Both the position numbers and the translations under genes were made by a program. Shown piece by piece: positions 10,380 through 20,429 of a stretch of 64,000 nucleotides of DNA. Each line of letters begins with the position of its first letter. The stretch's first letter is position 1. The notes under the pieces were generated by a model, which saw only the letters and a program-made list of their open reading frames with translations, was not told the DNA's origin and searched no databases. Source of the DNA: Eutreptiella sp. 'Long Island Sound 2002' (taxonomy: Eukaryota; Euglenozoa; Euglenophyceae; Eutreptiales; Eutreptiaceae); assembly GCA_964036045.1 (NCBI GenBank), contig OZ038395.1, positions 11,389,298-11,453,297 on the forward strand, read 5' to 3'.

Positions 10380-12700
10380 CCCTGCCGTCTCGGGGATCCC
10401 CACCGCTACAGAGCGGAGGGCAAAATCAGAAGTGGCCCACTTGGGCAAAGTGGCTATGTCACCCCTGCCGTCTCGGGGATCCCCACCGCTTCAGAGCGGG
10501 GGGCAAAATCAGAAGTGGCCCACTTGTGGGCAAAGTGGCTACGTCATCCCTGCCGTCTCGGGGATCCCCACCGCTACAGAGCGGGGGGCAATATCAGAAG
10601 TGGCCCACTTGTGGGCAAAGTGGCTACGTCACCCTTGCCGTCTCGGGGATCCCCACCGCTGCAGAGCGGGGGGGGAAATCAGAAGTGGCCCACTTGTGGG
10701 CAAAGTGGCTACGTCACCCCTGCCGTCTCGGGGATCCCCACCGCTACAGAGCGGAGGGCAAAATCAGAAGTGGCCCACTTGGGCAAAGTGGCTATGTCAC
10801 CCCTGCCGTCTCGGGGATCCCCACCGCTTCAGAGCGGGGGGCAAAATCAGAAGTGGCCCACTTGTGGGCAAAGTGGCTACGTCATCCCTGCCGTCTCGGG
10901 GATCCCCACCGCTGCAGAGCGGGGGGCAAAATCAGAAGTGGCCCACTTGTGAGCAAAGTGGCTACGTAACCCTTGCCATCTCGGGGATCCCCACCGCTTC
11001 AGAGCGGGGGGCAAAATCAGAAGTGGCCCACTTGTGGGCAAAGTGGCTACGTCACCCCTGCCGTCTCGGGGATCCCCACCGCTTGAGAGGGGAGGGCAAA
11101 ATCAGAAGTGGCCCACTTGTGGGCAAAGTGGCTATGTCACCCCTGCCGTCTCGGGGATCCCCACCGCTACAGAGCGGAGGGCAAAATCAGAAGTGGCCCA
11201 CTTGGGCAAAGTGGCTATGTCACCCCTGCCGTCTCGGGGATCCCCACCGCTTCAGAGCGGGGGGCAAAATCAGAAGTGGCCCACTTGTGGGCAAAGTGGC
11301 TACGTCATCCCTGCCGTCTCGGGGATCCCCACCGCTACAGAGCGGGGGGCAATATCAGAAGTGGCCCACTTGTGGGCAAAGTGGCTACGTCACCCTTGCC
11401 GTCTCGGGGATCCCCACCGCTGCAGAGCGGGGGGGGAAATCAGAAGTGGCCCACTTGTGGGCAAAGTGGCTACGTCACCCCTGCCGTCTCGGGGATCCCC
11501 ACCGCTACAGAGCGGAGGGCAAAATCAGAAGTGGCCCACTTGGGCAAAGTGGCTATGTCACCCCTGCCGTCTCGGGGATCCCCACCGCTTCAGAGCGGGG
11601 GGCAAAATCAGAAGTGGCCCACTTGTGGGCAAAGTGGCTACGTCATCCCTGCCGTCTCGGGGATCCCCACCGCTGCAGAGCGGGGGGCAAAATCAGAAGT
11701 GGCCCACTTGTGAGCAAAGTGGCTACGTAACCCTTGCCATCTCGGGGATCCCCACCGCTTCAGAGCGGGGGGCAAAATCAGAAGTGGCCCACTTGTGGGC
11801 AAAGTGGCTACGTCACCCTTGCCGTCTCGGGGATCCCCACCGCTGCAGAGCGGGGGGGGAAATCAGAAGTGGCCCACTTGTGGGCAAAGTGGCTACGTCA
11901 CCCTTGCCGTCTCGGGGATCCCCACCGCTACAGAGCGGAGGGCAAAATCAGAAGTGGCCCACTTGGGCAAAGTGGCTATGTCACCCCTGCCGTCTCGGGG
12001 ATCCCCACCGCTTCAGAGCGGGGGGCAAAATCAGAAGTGGCCCACTTGTGGGCAAAGTGGCTACGTCATCCCTGCCGTCTCGGGGATCCCCACCGCTACA
12101 GAGCGGGGGGCAATATCAGAAGTGGCCCACTTGTGGGCAAAGTGGCTACGTCACCCTTGCCGTCTCGGGGATCCCCACCGCTGCAGAGCGGGGGGGGAAA
12201 TCAGAAGTGGCCCACTTGTGGGCAAAGTGGCTACGTCACCCCTGCCGTCTCGGGGATCCCCACCGCTACAGAGCGGAGGGCAAAATCAGAAGTGGCCCAC
12301 TTGGGCAAAGTGGCTATGTCACCCCTGCCGTCTCGGGGATCCCCACCGCTTCAGAGCGGGGGGCAAAATCAGAAGTGGCCCACTTGTGGGCAAAGTGGCT
12401 ACGTCATCCCTGCCGTCTCGGGGATCCCCACCGCTGCAGAGCGGGGGGCAAAATCAGAAGTGGCCCACTTGTGAGCAAAGTGGCTACGTAACCCTTGCCA
12501 TCTCGGGGATCCCCACCGCTTCAGAGCGGGGGGCAAAATCAGAAGTGGCCCACTTGTGGGCAAAGTGGCTACGTCACCCCTGCCGTCTCGGGGATCCCCA
12601 CCGCTTGAGAGGGGAGGGCAAAATCAGAAGTGGCCCACTTGTGGGCAAAGTGGCTATGTCACCCCTGCCGTCTCGGGGATCCCCACCGCTTCAGCGGGGG
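10380..12700. repeat. Nine-unit (761-bp) higher-order repeat, about three copies
   Basis: In the right half of the satellite, private variants recur every 761 bp. CAATATC is at 10589, 11350 and 12111, and the TGAGCAAAG variant recurs near 10950, 11711 and 12472. The rare CTTGAGAGGGGAGG unit recurs at twice that distance (11083 and 12603). The period is nine units including two 83-bp units (7 x 85 + 2 x 83 = 761), which are visible in each copy. Confidence 0.85.
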
Positions 12701-12716
12701 GCAAAATCAGAAGTGG

Positions 12717-12783
12717 TGCCCAAAAGAGGGCGGAATTGCTGCGTAACTCCTGCTTTCTTGGCGATCCCCAAAAAGGGGGGCTA
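12717..12783. repeat. Diverged satellite unit at the array edge
   Basis: Just past the regular array, GCCCAAAAGAGGGCGGAATT and TTCTTGGCGATCCCC form a strongly diverged unit. Very similar sequence occurs alone at 37541-37615 (GGGCCCAAAAGAGGGCGGAA), with weaker relatives at 49640-49690 and 63395-63450, so the unit also exists outside the array. Confidence 0.5.
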
Positions 12784-12896
12784 GACATGGCCCACGTTGG
12801 GCCGGGGCAAAAAGGCCTGTAGGGGCTGTCCTTAAGGGCTCGTCCCTTAAGGACCCCCCTGCACACCAGTGCCATGAAGACCCTTCGGCGGGCACG

Positions 12897-13858
12897 GTGC
12901 CCGCGGGATACCACCGTGTTACGATCGCAGGTATACCGTGCTACTCAAACCAGCAACGTCCAGCCGGAACGTCCCTATACTCCGATGGCAGCCTTCAAAC
13001 AGTTGAGGTCGCCGGCTCAGAATACAAGGCGGCTGGCGCCGCCGTGACAAAAGGGCCTCTTCGCATTCTTGCCCGGGTGGCGGGCCCACAACAGTCCTAA
13101 AGGGCTGAAATGTACGGGGTAGCCATTGGCACCGCCATCGCATCCAACCGCGACACTCAATATATTGACAACATGGCCGTCACAAAATGCGCTTCTGGCC
13201 GACCGACGCACGAATGCTCTGACGCCGATATTTGCCAAAAAGTGTGAGACCAGGTGCAACACAAACACGTCACTGCGGAGTGGATCGTCAGCCGGAGGCC
13301 CGCAAGGCGTAGGAACGCGAGTTCAGCGCAATGGGGAAGTAGACCTGCTCGCCAAGATGGCCACGCGCCTACCCCGGGCCGGGTTACGATCCTCAACATC
13401 CCGAAGATATTGCAATCTGCAGCGGACCCACCCCCACTCCGGCGCAAAAATGGATCCTCCAGCGGAGGCGTGTTGCCACTTTCAACGGTGCGCACTCGGT
13501 ATCCTGGCCTCCGATGTGCGGGGACCGACACATGCTCTGGATTAAATGGCTCTTGGGCCAGGTACGATGGGATGGGACAGGCGCGCTATGGGACCATACC
13601 ACCCCCAAATGTCCCCTCTGTCCCCTCCATCATGGTACCACTGTCCACAAACGCCTCATACACTGCATGCGTTGGAAAGTCGCATTTCGAAACATGTGGC
13701 TTAGCACCAGTGGACCATGGCAAGATACGGTAACGGAATGGTGCAACAGGGCGTCGGCGGCGGACCTACACCATGTATCCTGCCTTCGCATTCCATATTC
13801 CCTATGGGACCACATCCCCCGAGCACTGTGGGTAGACCTCAGGGAGTGTGTGGCCTAG
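12897..13858 (+). pseudogene. Decayed LINE RNase H and zinc-knuckle region
   Basis: Plus-strand frames read GTSLYSDGSLQTVEV followed by AAGAAVTKGP, which looks like the first strand and catalytic Asp of RNase H. A shifted frame then gives AEMYGVAIGTAIASNRDTQY (Glu-helix region), then VQHKHVTAEWIVSR, and finally TTPKCPLCPLHHGTTVHKRL, a Cys/His knuckle like those ending LINE proteins. Several frameshifts and a stop separate these pieces. The order and orientation fit the 3' continuation of the reverse-transcriptase fragment that ends near 7970, with the satellite in between. The RNase H call is moderately supported; the link to the upstream piece is inference. Confidence 0.5.
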
Positions 13859-14099
13859 CACCAGTACCACGCCCTACACAACATATGCCAACTGCGCGGC
13901 CAACTCACTATGCTCCCTCGCGACTCACAGGTGCCGGTCACGCCGTCCACAGCGGTGCCGGCATGGTACACAAAGCTGCGCCCATGAGCCGTACGGCCTA
14001 ACCCCACGGACTCTGCCTAAGCGCCAAAGCCCGGCATCTTGGGCCAACGCCCGCCACCGGACATGGCCCCTAGAAAGCGACGAAAGCTTGTCACCCTTG

Positions 14100-14437
14100 G
14101 GGGATCAATGGTCGGTTCCGATAGACTGAATGTCCCCGCCATAGACAATTCCAGCCATTAGTCCAGCAGTACTGCGTAGCTCAATCAATGCACGTGTCCC
14201 CTTCTTGGTTGGGGTGCTCCACTATGTAAGGTACAGTGAGGCGTTTCTTGCGGTTAGCTCTGTGGGTCACTTGTGTGCTTGTCCTGTCTGCCGACTCTAG
14301 TGAACAACCAGGATCAATAAATAGCAGTCGTCCTTAAGGTGTGGACTGCATTCACTGTTTACGTGCGAACTGACTGGGCTGCAAAGCATGGCACTCACTC
14401 GGCCTTTCCCCGCCAGTTGCTGTTTAGTTTCAAGAAG
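14100..14437 (+). repeat. Retroposon family K, copy 1
   Basis: About 338 bp starting GGGATCAATGGTCGGTTCCG and ending GTTTAGTTTCAA. A second copy lies at 62193-62533 (about 90% identical by eye) and a partial, diverged one at 54891-55001. Similarity between copies starts at the same base, which argues for a discrete element. Copy 2 has a 10-bp flanking duplication; none is visible here. Confidence 0.75.
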
Positions 14438-14557
14438 TGCAGGGAGTAACATACAGATTCAGCAAGGGGGGGGGGGGGGATACATACAGGAGAAAAGTAA
14501 AAGAACAAATGTAACGTGTGGGCCGAGTGCATTCTGTACTGTAAGAAGGGTGTGGCG

Positions 14558-15034
14558 TCATGTGTTAGAGTCCTCGTCCACAAAGGCCTGCACCACATGC
14601 TGGTAAGCTGAGACCAGACGGGGTAGCCCCATGCACCACAGCCGCATTGTACCCTTGGGAACACCAGCAATGCGTTGTGTTGTGATGCCAGTTTTCAGCG
14701 ACCTGTTGGTGTCGACATCCGTGATGACAACCGTTCGTTCCATGGAGTGTACTCCGGCGTGTCTTTTCGACTCTGGCTGGCGACTCACAGGGTGCGGGAC
14801 GTGCCGTTCGAGCCTGTGAGCCAATGCGGCAAGGAGACTGAATTGCTTTTGATCTGGTATAGATGGGACAAGCGTCCATGTTCGGTAGCTGTTGGATGCT
14901 GCTGCCAGATGCTCCGTGACGGTCACATCGTGCATCAGATTGTGGTCTTGCCTTCTCCGCTTTTGTTCTGTCCGTCCAGGATCAGACGACCTGCGTCCCC
15001 GCTTCCTCTTGCGAGAGGAATCGCCGGGTTCCAT
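14558..15034 (-). CDS. Small basic protein, possible LINE accessory ORF
   Basis: A 158-codon frame opens at an ATG in good context (CACAATGG). It begins MEPGDSSRKRKRGRRS, a strong bipartite-type nuclear localisation cluster continued by EQKRRRQ, then a mixed middle region and ends with VQAFVDEDSNT. No family was recognised. It lies 180 bp downstream, in the same orientation, of the large LINE ORF2, whereas LINE ORF1 proteins normally precede ORF2. It could be ORF1 of a truncated tandem copy, a captured host exon, or an unrelated gene. Retroposon K copy 1 lies about 120 bp past its stop. Codon composition is compatible with coding, but there is no independent proof. Confidence 0.4.
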   Translation of the reverse strand: MEPGDSSRKRKRGRRSSDPGRTEQKRRRQDHNLMHDVTVTEHLAAASNSYRTWTLVPSIPDQKQFSLLAALAHRLERHVPHPVSRQPESKRHAGVHSMERTVVITDVDTNRSLKTGITTQRIAGVPKGTMRLWCMGLPRLVSAYQHVVQAFVDEDSNT

Positions 15035-15060
15035 TGTGGCCGCAGCAATGCAGAGGTAGG

Positions 15061-18000
15061 CTAATCAGAAAAAAGGGGGGAGGGTTCGGGGGGGTAGGGC
15101 GGGGGAACGCTTGTCTACCTCGAGGGCTGGGTGACGTCCACGCGTTGCCCTTGCGGCCGCTGTGGGGGTCTCCCAGCGTTTTGGAGGGGGGGCACCCGGT
15201 GGATCCAGCCGGGCTTAGCGGCTGGCCTCCGTGGAGCACGACCGCACGCTTGGCTGGCTGGACGCTTCCCCGAAGGTGTTCCACGTGTCCGTATCATTGT
15301 CACTGTTGGAAGGGGTGCTCACACCCCCGTCAGACAGAAGTGTGAGGTTAAGAGCTGTGAGTAGGTGATGCCCTTCCGCAGAGGTTGCCCGAAGAGGTGA
15401 CTCGTGCAGGGGAAAATCCAGTCGTTTAACAACAGACGAGGTTGCTTCCAGTGAGGAGAGTTCGACTCTTTTGGGCGCCGCCGGGGTGCCCGTGTGGCAG
15501 AGCTGTAGCTGTGGCGTGCGGGGGTGTGGGTAGCGGGGGTGGAGCTGCCTGCCTTGATCGGCCAGGCGGTCCGCCTCATTATTGCCCTCGATGGTCACAT
15601 GCGAGGGGACCTTGATCCAGTGTACGGTGCGTGAATTGTTGTCAAGTTCCATTAGCAGTTGTTCCCACAAGGGGACATTGGAAACTGGTCCCGACGAGCC
15701 GACCCACCCCCGCAGTCGCCAGCGGCGGGCGGCCCCGGGTGCACCCAAAATGACGTATTGAGAATCCGTGCATAATGCAATGTCACCTGTGTGAAAGATT
15801 TTAAGTGCTCTAATGACCGCCAGTAGCTCGGCGGAATTGTTGGTTTGCCGGTAATCATCCGGGACATATGCAGCGATGCTGGTGTGGTGCTCACAGAAAA
15901 TGCCATACCCTGCTAGCCTGCCTGCCGGCCCCTCAACAGCGGAGGAACCGTCGGTATAGACTTGCGGGATGCCTTGGTCCTGTAGGTCCTGCAGGACTTC
16001 CTGCAGCTCCTCTGCTTTTTCAAGTTTGCGCATTTGTCGTGCCGTGGCGCGCGCCTTTGCTCTGGTGGGTGGGCGGGTAGGGGGGTTATTGGGGAATGAG
16101 GGGACCGGGTCCGGTTGTTCTGCCGTGGGTTGTGCAGTGGTGCACGAGCGGGACGATCGTCGCAGCTTGGTGAGGAACCAGGTGTGGATCGTACCCGGGA
16201 TGGGTAGGTAGCGTGGGCACGAGGACCAGAGGTTTAGGACATGATACCAGTGGTCACAGAATTTGTCCCACGTGACCCTGAAAAATGGCTGGTGTTTTTT
16301 GGTGCATCGTAGCGACCAGTTGGTGATAACGGCGGACCAGCCCACAAGGCCTGCTGGGGTGCTCAGGGAGGCCGCAGGGTCCTCTTGCAGAAGTTGGGAA
16401 ACGTTAAAAGGTTGGAAGCCCTCTGGCTTGAAGACCTGATTAATGAATGCAAAAGATTTTTGAACAAATTGGCAGTGATACAGTGTATGTGCGACGGTTT
16501 CTAGCTCCTGGTCAACAGGGCACCACACCTCTAGCGGTTTCCAGCTCTGCTGTCGTTGGCCTACTGGGAGCCTGGACCATAATGCCTTATGAATAAAATC
16601 CTTGTGCCGCGGTGGAAGGTTGCAACGCTGGAAGGCTTCCCAGACCGAGTCTGGCTGGCGTGGTTTCAGGGAGTATGGTTGTGAAAGAAGCTCCGCCACT
16701 GGTGCTCGTGTCCATGCATACCAAAAGGTAAGGTCCAGAGGGGGTTGGGGGGGCAGTGCAAAAGTGGGCAGGAGAGAGGCAGGGAGCAGTGGTTGATCCA
16801 CCTGGAGGCGGTGCCGATAGACGGGTTCCCAGGTGGGAGCAAGCATGGAAAAATAAGTGGGTTGTTCAAGCAATTGTCCAATTGTTAAAACTCCTTGGCG
16901 GATGAGGCGGGGCGAGAAGTAGGTGTGGCAGTGTTCATTCAAGAAAAAGGTCGAGTGCCACGCTGGGGCATCGCCGGGCAACTGGGCGGGGTGATCGAAG
17001 TGCACATCTTTTTTAACCAGTGAGAAAGCGCGTGCACACCACCCCAGGAAAGGCATAGTCTGTTTAACAACATTTGGTCCTAGCTGAAAGAAAGGCAGTG
17101 ATGTCGGGCTTAGGATAATACCCAGGTCGGTAGCAAATGGCTGGAATGACGTGTGTAAAATACTGGGAACGCTCAGTGGGTCTTTAACGTAAGCCACAAG
17201 TACTGATGCATGCTGCCAATACAGGAAGGTTTCCGGTGCGGCCAGATTGTATCCTCCCTTGTGCAGAGGGTGGGAGAGAATGTCCAACGTGATGGACCAG
17301 GAGTTGAGCTTTAATGCAACCTGGTAGACCGTGCGCAGTGCGCTCACCACAGGGTCCGAGGGGAAGACCACTCTCGCTTGATAAATCAGGAGAGGGAGAA
17401 TCCAGAGTTTCAGCAGGAGGACCCTTTCAGCTAGCGACAGGTCCCATGACTGCATTGCAAAGGCCCGACCTATGGCCTTTTGCAGCGCATGGGAGTATGC
17501 CACTTCTGGTGTGACATGGCCAAACTCAATCCCCAGGTATTTGTAGCTGTCTTGGAACTGCAGACCGGTCGAGAGTAGCTGGACTTTCAAGCTCTCTGTC
17601 CAGTGTCCCTTCGGGAGGATGGCTGACTTTTTGTGGTTAACCATCAGTCCTGAGTATTTAGAGAAGGCTTTGAGTGAGCCCCAGACTATTAAGAAAACAA
17701 AGACAGCTTGCGCTGGTTCCCCCGTTACGATGATGAGCAGATCATCCGCATAGAGCAGAATTTGTACCGTGTCAGAGACAGAGGTCAGCTTCTCAGCCAG
17801 TGGTGAAATCAGCATAGCGAATATAGAAGGAGAAAGGGGGCAGCCCTGCCGCACACCCGAGGCAGGGGAGAATCTGTGCTGGGGCATTACTCCTCCTCTG
17901 ACCAATAAACAAATTGGGGCAACAAAGAGATTCATGAGCAAATTAATTATCGGAAGCGGAATACACATGTCGACAAAAAAGGTCTTGGCAAAAACGTGAG

Positions 18001-19333
18001 AAACCGAGTCAAAGGCTTTGCTGAAATCCACTGGGCAGAAAATACCCTGTGGCGTTTCCGCAAACGTAGCAAAAGCCTGCCAGAGATTATCGAAGATATA
18101 GCGGCCTTTAATGAAACCTTTTTGTTGAATCGGGGTGATGGCTGCAATGAAATTCTGCAGCTGTAGCGCCACAATGTTCGCTACCCATTTGTTGCAAAAA
18201 TTTTGGAGCACCAGGGGTCTGAGGTCCTGCACCCCGGGCAGACCTGCCGTTTTTGGAATAGGATTCAGCATGGCCATGGACCAGGTTTCAGGCAGGGTAG
18301 GATTATCCAACAGTGATTGATAAATTTGGTGCATCAAAGGAACAAAGTGTCCCGAGAAACACTTATAAATAGCTCCTGTAAAACCGTCAATGCCCGGAGA
18401 GGAGGTCGCACTTAGGGCTTCAAGCGCCGCGTGCACTAGGTCAGCTGACGCTGGGCGAATGAGTAACTTGGCCATGTCAGCCAGGGGTTTACCCTTAAAG
18501 AAAGAGCGTAAGTACTCCGTAACCTGAGGGGAGGAGAGCCCTGAGACGGACATTTTGTCAGACCAGAAACCCAGCAGCTCTTGTGCTATCAACTCGGGGT
18601 CGGGGAGAACCTGGCCCGTTTTGCTGCGGAGCGTGTGCAGTTGCCGTTTCACCTGCAGTTGGCGGGTGAGGCGCCAAATTTCTTGCTTCCGCCGCCAGGG
18701 TTGTGAGGCCCATGGGTCGGATCTCGTGGTCTTCAACTTGTCTAGCACCAACTGGCCTGTCCGGTCCTCGTCAGCCTTTTCAGCCAGGGTGGCAAGGACG
18801 CGATAGGCCACATGAGGGTCGGGAACATCATATCCTTTAGACAAAAGAAAATCGTGGCCTCCGGGGGCTAACTTATGTGATGTGGATTCCCTCAATAGTA
18901 TTTGTACTTCGGTATAGCCCGTGCAGCAATGAGTCCTCTCATATGCGAGGGCTTGTCGGCGGATCAGATCCTGGGAGTCCGCCCATTGGGCGAAACCTGT
19001 AGTTTGCAAACTGGAGAGTCGTGCCTGTATGTCGTCTACAGTCTCTTGGGACTGCAGAAAGGAGACAGGACACCTTTTGCGACGCTGCTGGTCGCAGGAG
19101 GCAGATAAGAGCGAAAAAACTACAGCCTTGTGGTCAGAGGAAGCCAAAAAACATGGATAGCATTCACGTAAAACAGAGACAAAGTTGTGCGGTACCAGGA
19201 CGCGGTCAATCCGGCGTCTTCTGTCTGTGCTGATGTCCGTCATGTCCGCTTCGTGCTGACTGACGTCCGGTGGTGGGGCGTCCTTGGGGCATAAAGATGG
19301 GAAACCCCATGTCCACCCTTCCAGGGAGACTTG
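15061..19333 (-). mobile_element. 5'-truncated LINE
   Basis: This is the element carrying the ORF2 above. Its 5' end is taken at the stop near 19334, next to a tandem CACCCTTGT repeat. The 3' end is not defined by a visible poly-A tail. A T-rich/G-run block at about 15065-15100 could mark it on the minus strand. No clear target-site duplication was found. Confidence 0.6.
15215..19333 (-). CDS. Non-LTR retrotransposon ORF2: endonuclease end, reverse transcriptase, RNase H
   Basis: An uninterrupted frame of about 1370 codons encodes an APE-type endonuclease remnant, then a reverse transcriptase, then a C-terminal RNase H. The first part reads WTWGFPSLCPKD, then RRRRIDRVLVP and the terminal endonuclease motif SSDHKAVVF. 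The polymerase has PVDFSKAFDSVSH, SGVRQGCPLSPSIFAML and the YADD active site at 17741-17752. A Cys/His knuckle (CPVDQELETVAHTLYHC) follows near 16500. RNase H carries VYTDGSS, NSAELLAV, CTDSQYV and GNNEADRLAD, so all four catalytic acids are present. Domain order fits the RNase H-bearing I-type group of LINEs. Going 5', the frame meets a TGA at 19334-19336 and the first two-thirds of the endonuclease are missing, so the copy is 5'-truncated. The absence of stops across 4.1 kb suggests recent insertion. Confidence 0.92.
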   Translation of the reverse strand, partial: QVSLEGWTWGFPSLCPKDAPPPDVSQHEADMTDISTDRRRRIDRVLVPHNFVSVLRECYPCFLASSDHKAVVFSLLSASCDQQRRKRCPVSFLQSQETVDDIQARLSSLQTTGFAQWADSQDLIRRQALAYERTHCCTGYTEVQILLRESTSHKLAPGGHDFLLSKGYDVPDPHVAYRVLATLAEKADEDRTGQLVLDKLKTTRSDPWASQPWRRKQEIWRLTRQLQVKRQLHTLRSKTGQVLPDPELIAQELLGFWSDKMSVSGLSSPQVTEYLRSFFKGKPLADMAKLLIRPASADLVHAALEALSATSSPGIDGFTGAIYKCFSGHFVPLMHQIYQSLLDNPTLPETWSMAMLNPIPKTAGLPGVQDLRPLVLQNFCNKWVANIVALQLQNFIAAITPIQQKGFIKGRYIFDNLWQAFATFAETPQGIFCPVDFSKAFDSVSHVFAKTFFVDMCIPLPIINLLMNLFVAPICLLVRGGVMPQHRFSPASGVRQGCPLSPSIFAMLISPLAEKLTSVSDTVQILLYADDLLIIVTGEPAQAVFVFLIVWGSLKAFSKYSGLMVNHKKSAILPKGHWTESLKVQLLSTGLQFQDSYKYLGIEFGHVTPEVAYSHALQKAIGRAFAMQSWDLSLAERVLLLKLWILPLLIYQARVVFPSDPVVSALRTVYQVALKLNSWSITLDILSHPLHKGGYNLAAPETFLYWQHASVLVAYVKDPLSVPSILHTSFQPFATDLGIILSPTSLPFFQLGPNVVKQTMPFLGWCARAFSLVKKDVHFDHPAQLPGDAPAWHSTFFLNEHCHTYFSPRLIRQGVLTIGQLLEQPTYFSMLAPTWEPVYRHRLQVDQPLLPASLLPTFALPPQPPLDLTFWYAWTRAPVAELLSQPYSLKPRQPDSVWEAFQRCNLPPRHKDFIHKALWSRLPVGQRQQSWKPLEVWCPVDQELETVAHTLYHCQFVQKSFAFINQVFKPEGFQPFNVSQLLQEDPAASLSTPAGLVGWSAVITNWSLRCTKKHQPFFRVTWDKFCDHWYHVLNLWSSCPRYLPIPGTIHTWFLTKLRRSSRSCTTAQPTAEQPDPVPSFPNNPPTRPPTRAKARATARQMRKLEKAEELQEVLQDLQDQGIPQVYTDGSSAVEGPAGRLAGYGIFCEHHTSIAAYVPDDYRQTNNSAELLAVIRALKIFHTGDIALCTDSQYVILGAPGAARRWRLRGWVGSSGPVSNVPLWEQLLMELDNNSRTVHWIKVPSHVTIEGNNEADRLADQGRQLHPRYPHPRTPQLQLCHTGTPAAPKRVELSSLEATSSVVKRLDFPLHESPLRATSAEGHHLLTALNLTLLSDGGVSTPSNSDNDTDTWNTFGEASSQPSVRSCSTEASR

Positions 19334-19336
19334 TCA

Positions 19337-20218
19337 CCCTTGTCACCCTTGAGGATCTGTGGAAGCTGGCACACACATGATCTTGCATTTTCTTTTTTCC
19401 CTTTACTCTAGCGGCGCTTCATCCCCCCAGCAGCAGGTGTTGCTTCTGCAACACCTGCACTCCCCCTTAGGCGCGTTGGTTTTTGTAACTGTTTGTCGGG
19501 AGAGACACGGGGGCATGTGCTGTGGTTTGGTGTGGTCTACCGCTTGGGGGATGGGATTTGCTTTTCAGTGCGAATTGGGGCTGTCGGACGAGGTGTGGCA
19601 GGTGGTAGTTCCCAAGTGGCCCGCTTTCGGATACAATGTCCAGTATTTGATTACCCTGCGCCGTCCCTCGGGGAAGGGGGGAGGGAGGACGGGCAGCGGA
19701 GGGACCAGAACGCAGGGCAGGTCATCGCCTAGACCAAAGCTGGGATGCGGAATCAAAACACACTTCAGAATTTGGGTTGCTTTTGCAGTGGGCGAGCATC
19801 TTCTGGAGTGTTATTCCACTCATATGCCATTTTTGTTGCAGCGTTGGTGGTTTTGTTTGTCTACATCCGTCTCACTCAAAGAGTGTGCATGGGCAGAGTC
19901 GATTGGCAATTTATGATAACTAGTGATAGTGATATCCAAGCATGGTGGAGCACAAAAGATAATGAATGGGGCACATTGATGTCCAATCTATGTAGGCTAT
20001 CACCCGAGGTCAATCAGGGCGCCATTGGTAGCCAAATATATATCACAGCAAAGACCGCGGAAACACGGAGAATGTGGTGTGTCTACTTTTTTTTTGACTG
20101 ACTTCAGAAATTCAAAGAGTACTCAAGACTTGTGCTTCAAAAGACCCAGGGTTCACATGCGTATACCAGAGGACTCTCTTGTGTGGTAGGCAAACCGCCA
20201 CGCCATAAGGCAAACCTA
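19337..20218. other. Spacer without a recognised gene
   Basis: No gene is supported. A 185-codon plus-strand frame (19359-19916) has no domain, and its composition resembles translated non-coding DNA. Confidence 0.4.
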
Positions 20219-20395
20219 TAATGCGTTCATACTTAGCTATTGTATACCCCCAGGACACAGGTATACGGTCATCGCTCTCCAGATCAGTGCCGAATGTTGC
20301 CTCCAGATCAGTGCCGAATGTTGCCTTCAGTTCACCACTGCACTGCAGGTATCAAATGTTTCTTGGACTGTCTGTGTTAGCTTCCCTTCCCTCGG
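20219..20395 (+). repeat. Dispersed repeat family C, copy 1
   Basis: The core GCCGAATGTTGCCTTCAGTT, followed by TATCAAATGTTTCTTGGACT, recurs at 43990-44100, 44478-44672 and 47596-47770. In this copy the segment CCAGATCAGTGCCGAATGTTG is tandemly doubled. The better copies also share GGCATATGGTCAT upstream of the core. The ends are not defined. Confidence 0.6.
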
Positions 20396-20429
20396 TGCCA
20401 GTTGGCAGGAAAGCAATTATCGTGCAAAC

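Larger units (their letters stand above)
8074..12716. repeat. 85-bp satellite array, about 54 units
   Basis: A head-to-tail array has a strict 85-bp period; for example, the CGGGGATCCCC start recurs at 8181 and 8266. Some units are 83 bp because GT is missing from CACTTGTGGG. Each unit contains the palindrome GGGGATCCCC, a hairpin CCGCT-NCAG-AGCGG, and overlapping dyads AAGTGG-C-CCACTT and GCCCAC-TT-GTGGGC. Because 85 is not a multiple of 3 and most units lack stops, all three forward frames stay open for 875-1157 codons and cycle through the same 85-residue sequence. I treat these reading frames as a by-product of the repeat. The array lies between a plus-strand LINE reverse-transcriptase piece and a plus-strand RNase H piece. 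Confidence 0.95.

Noticed and set aside
8148-12784. Very long plus-strand proteins of 875-1157 residues with 85-residue repeats
   Set aside because: All three forward frames are open and give the same cyclic sequence because the DNA period is 85 bp. The frames are a consequence of a satellite with few stops, not three overlapping genes.
19359-19916. 185-codon plus-strand frame
   Set aside because: No domain, no splice support, and a composition like translated non-coding DNA.
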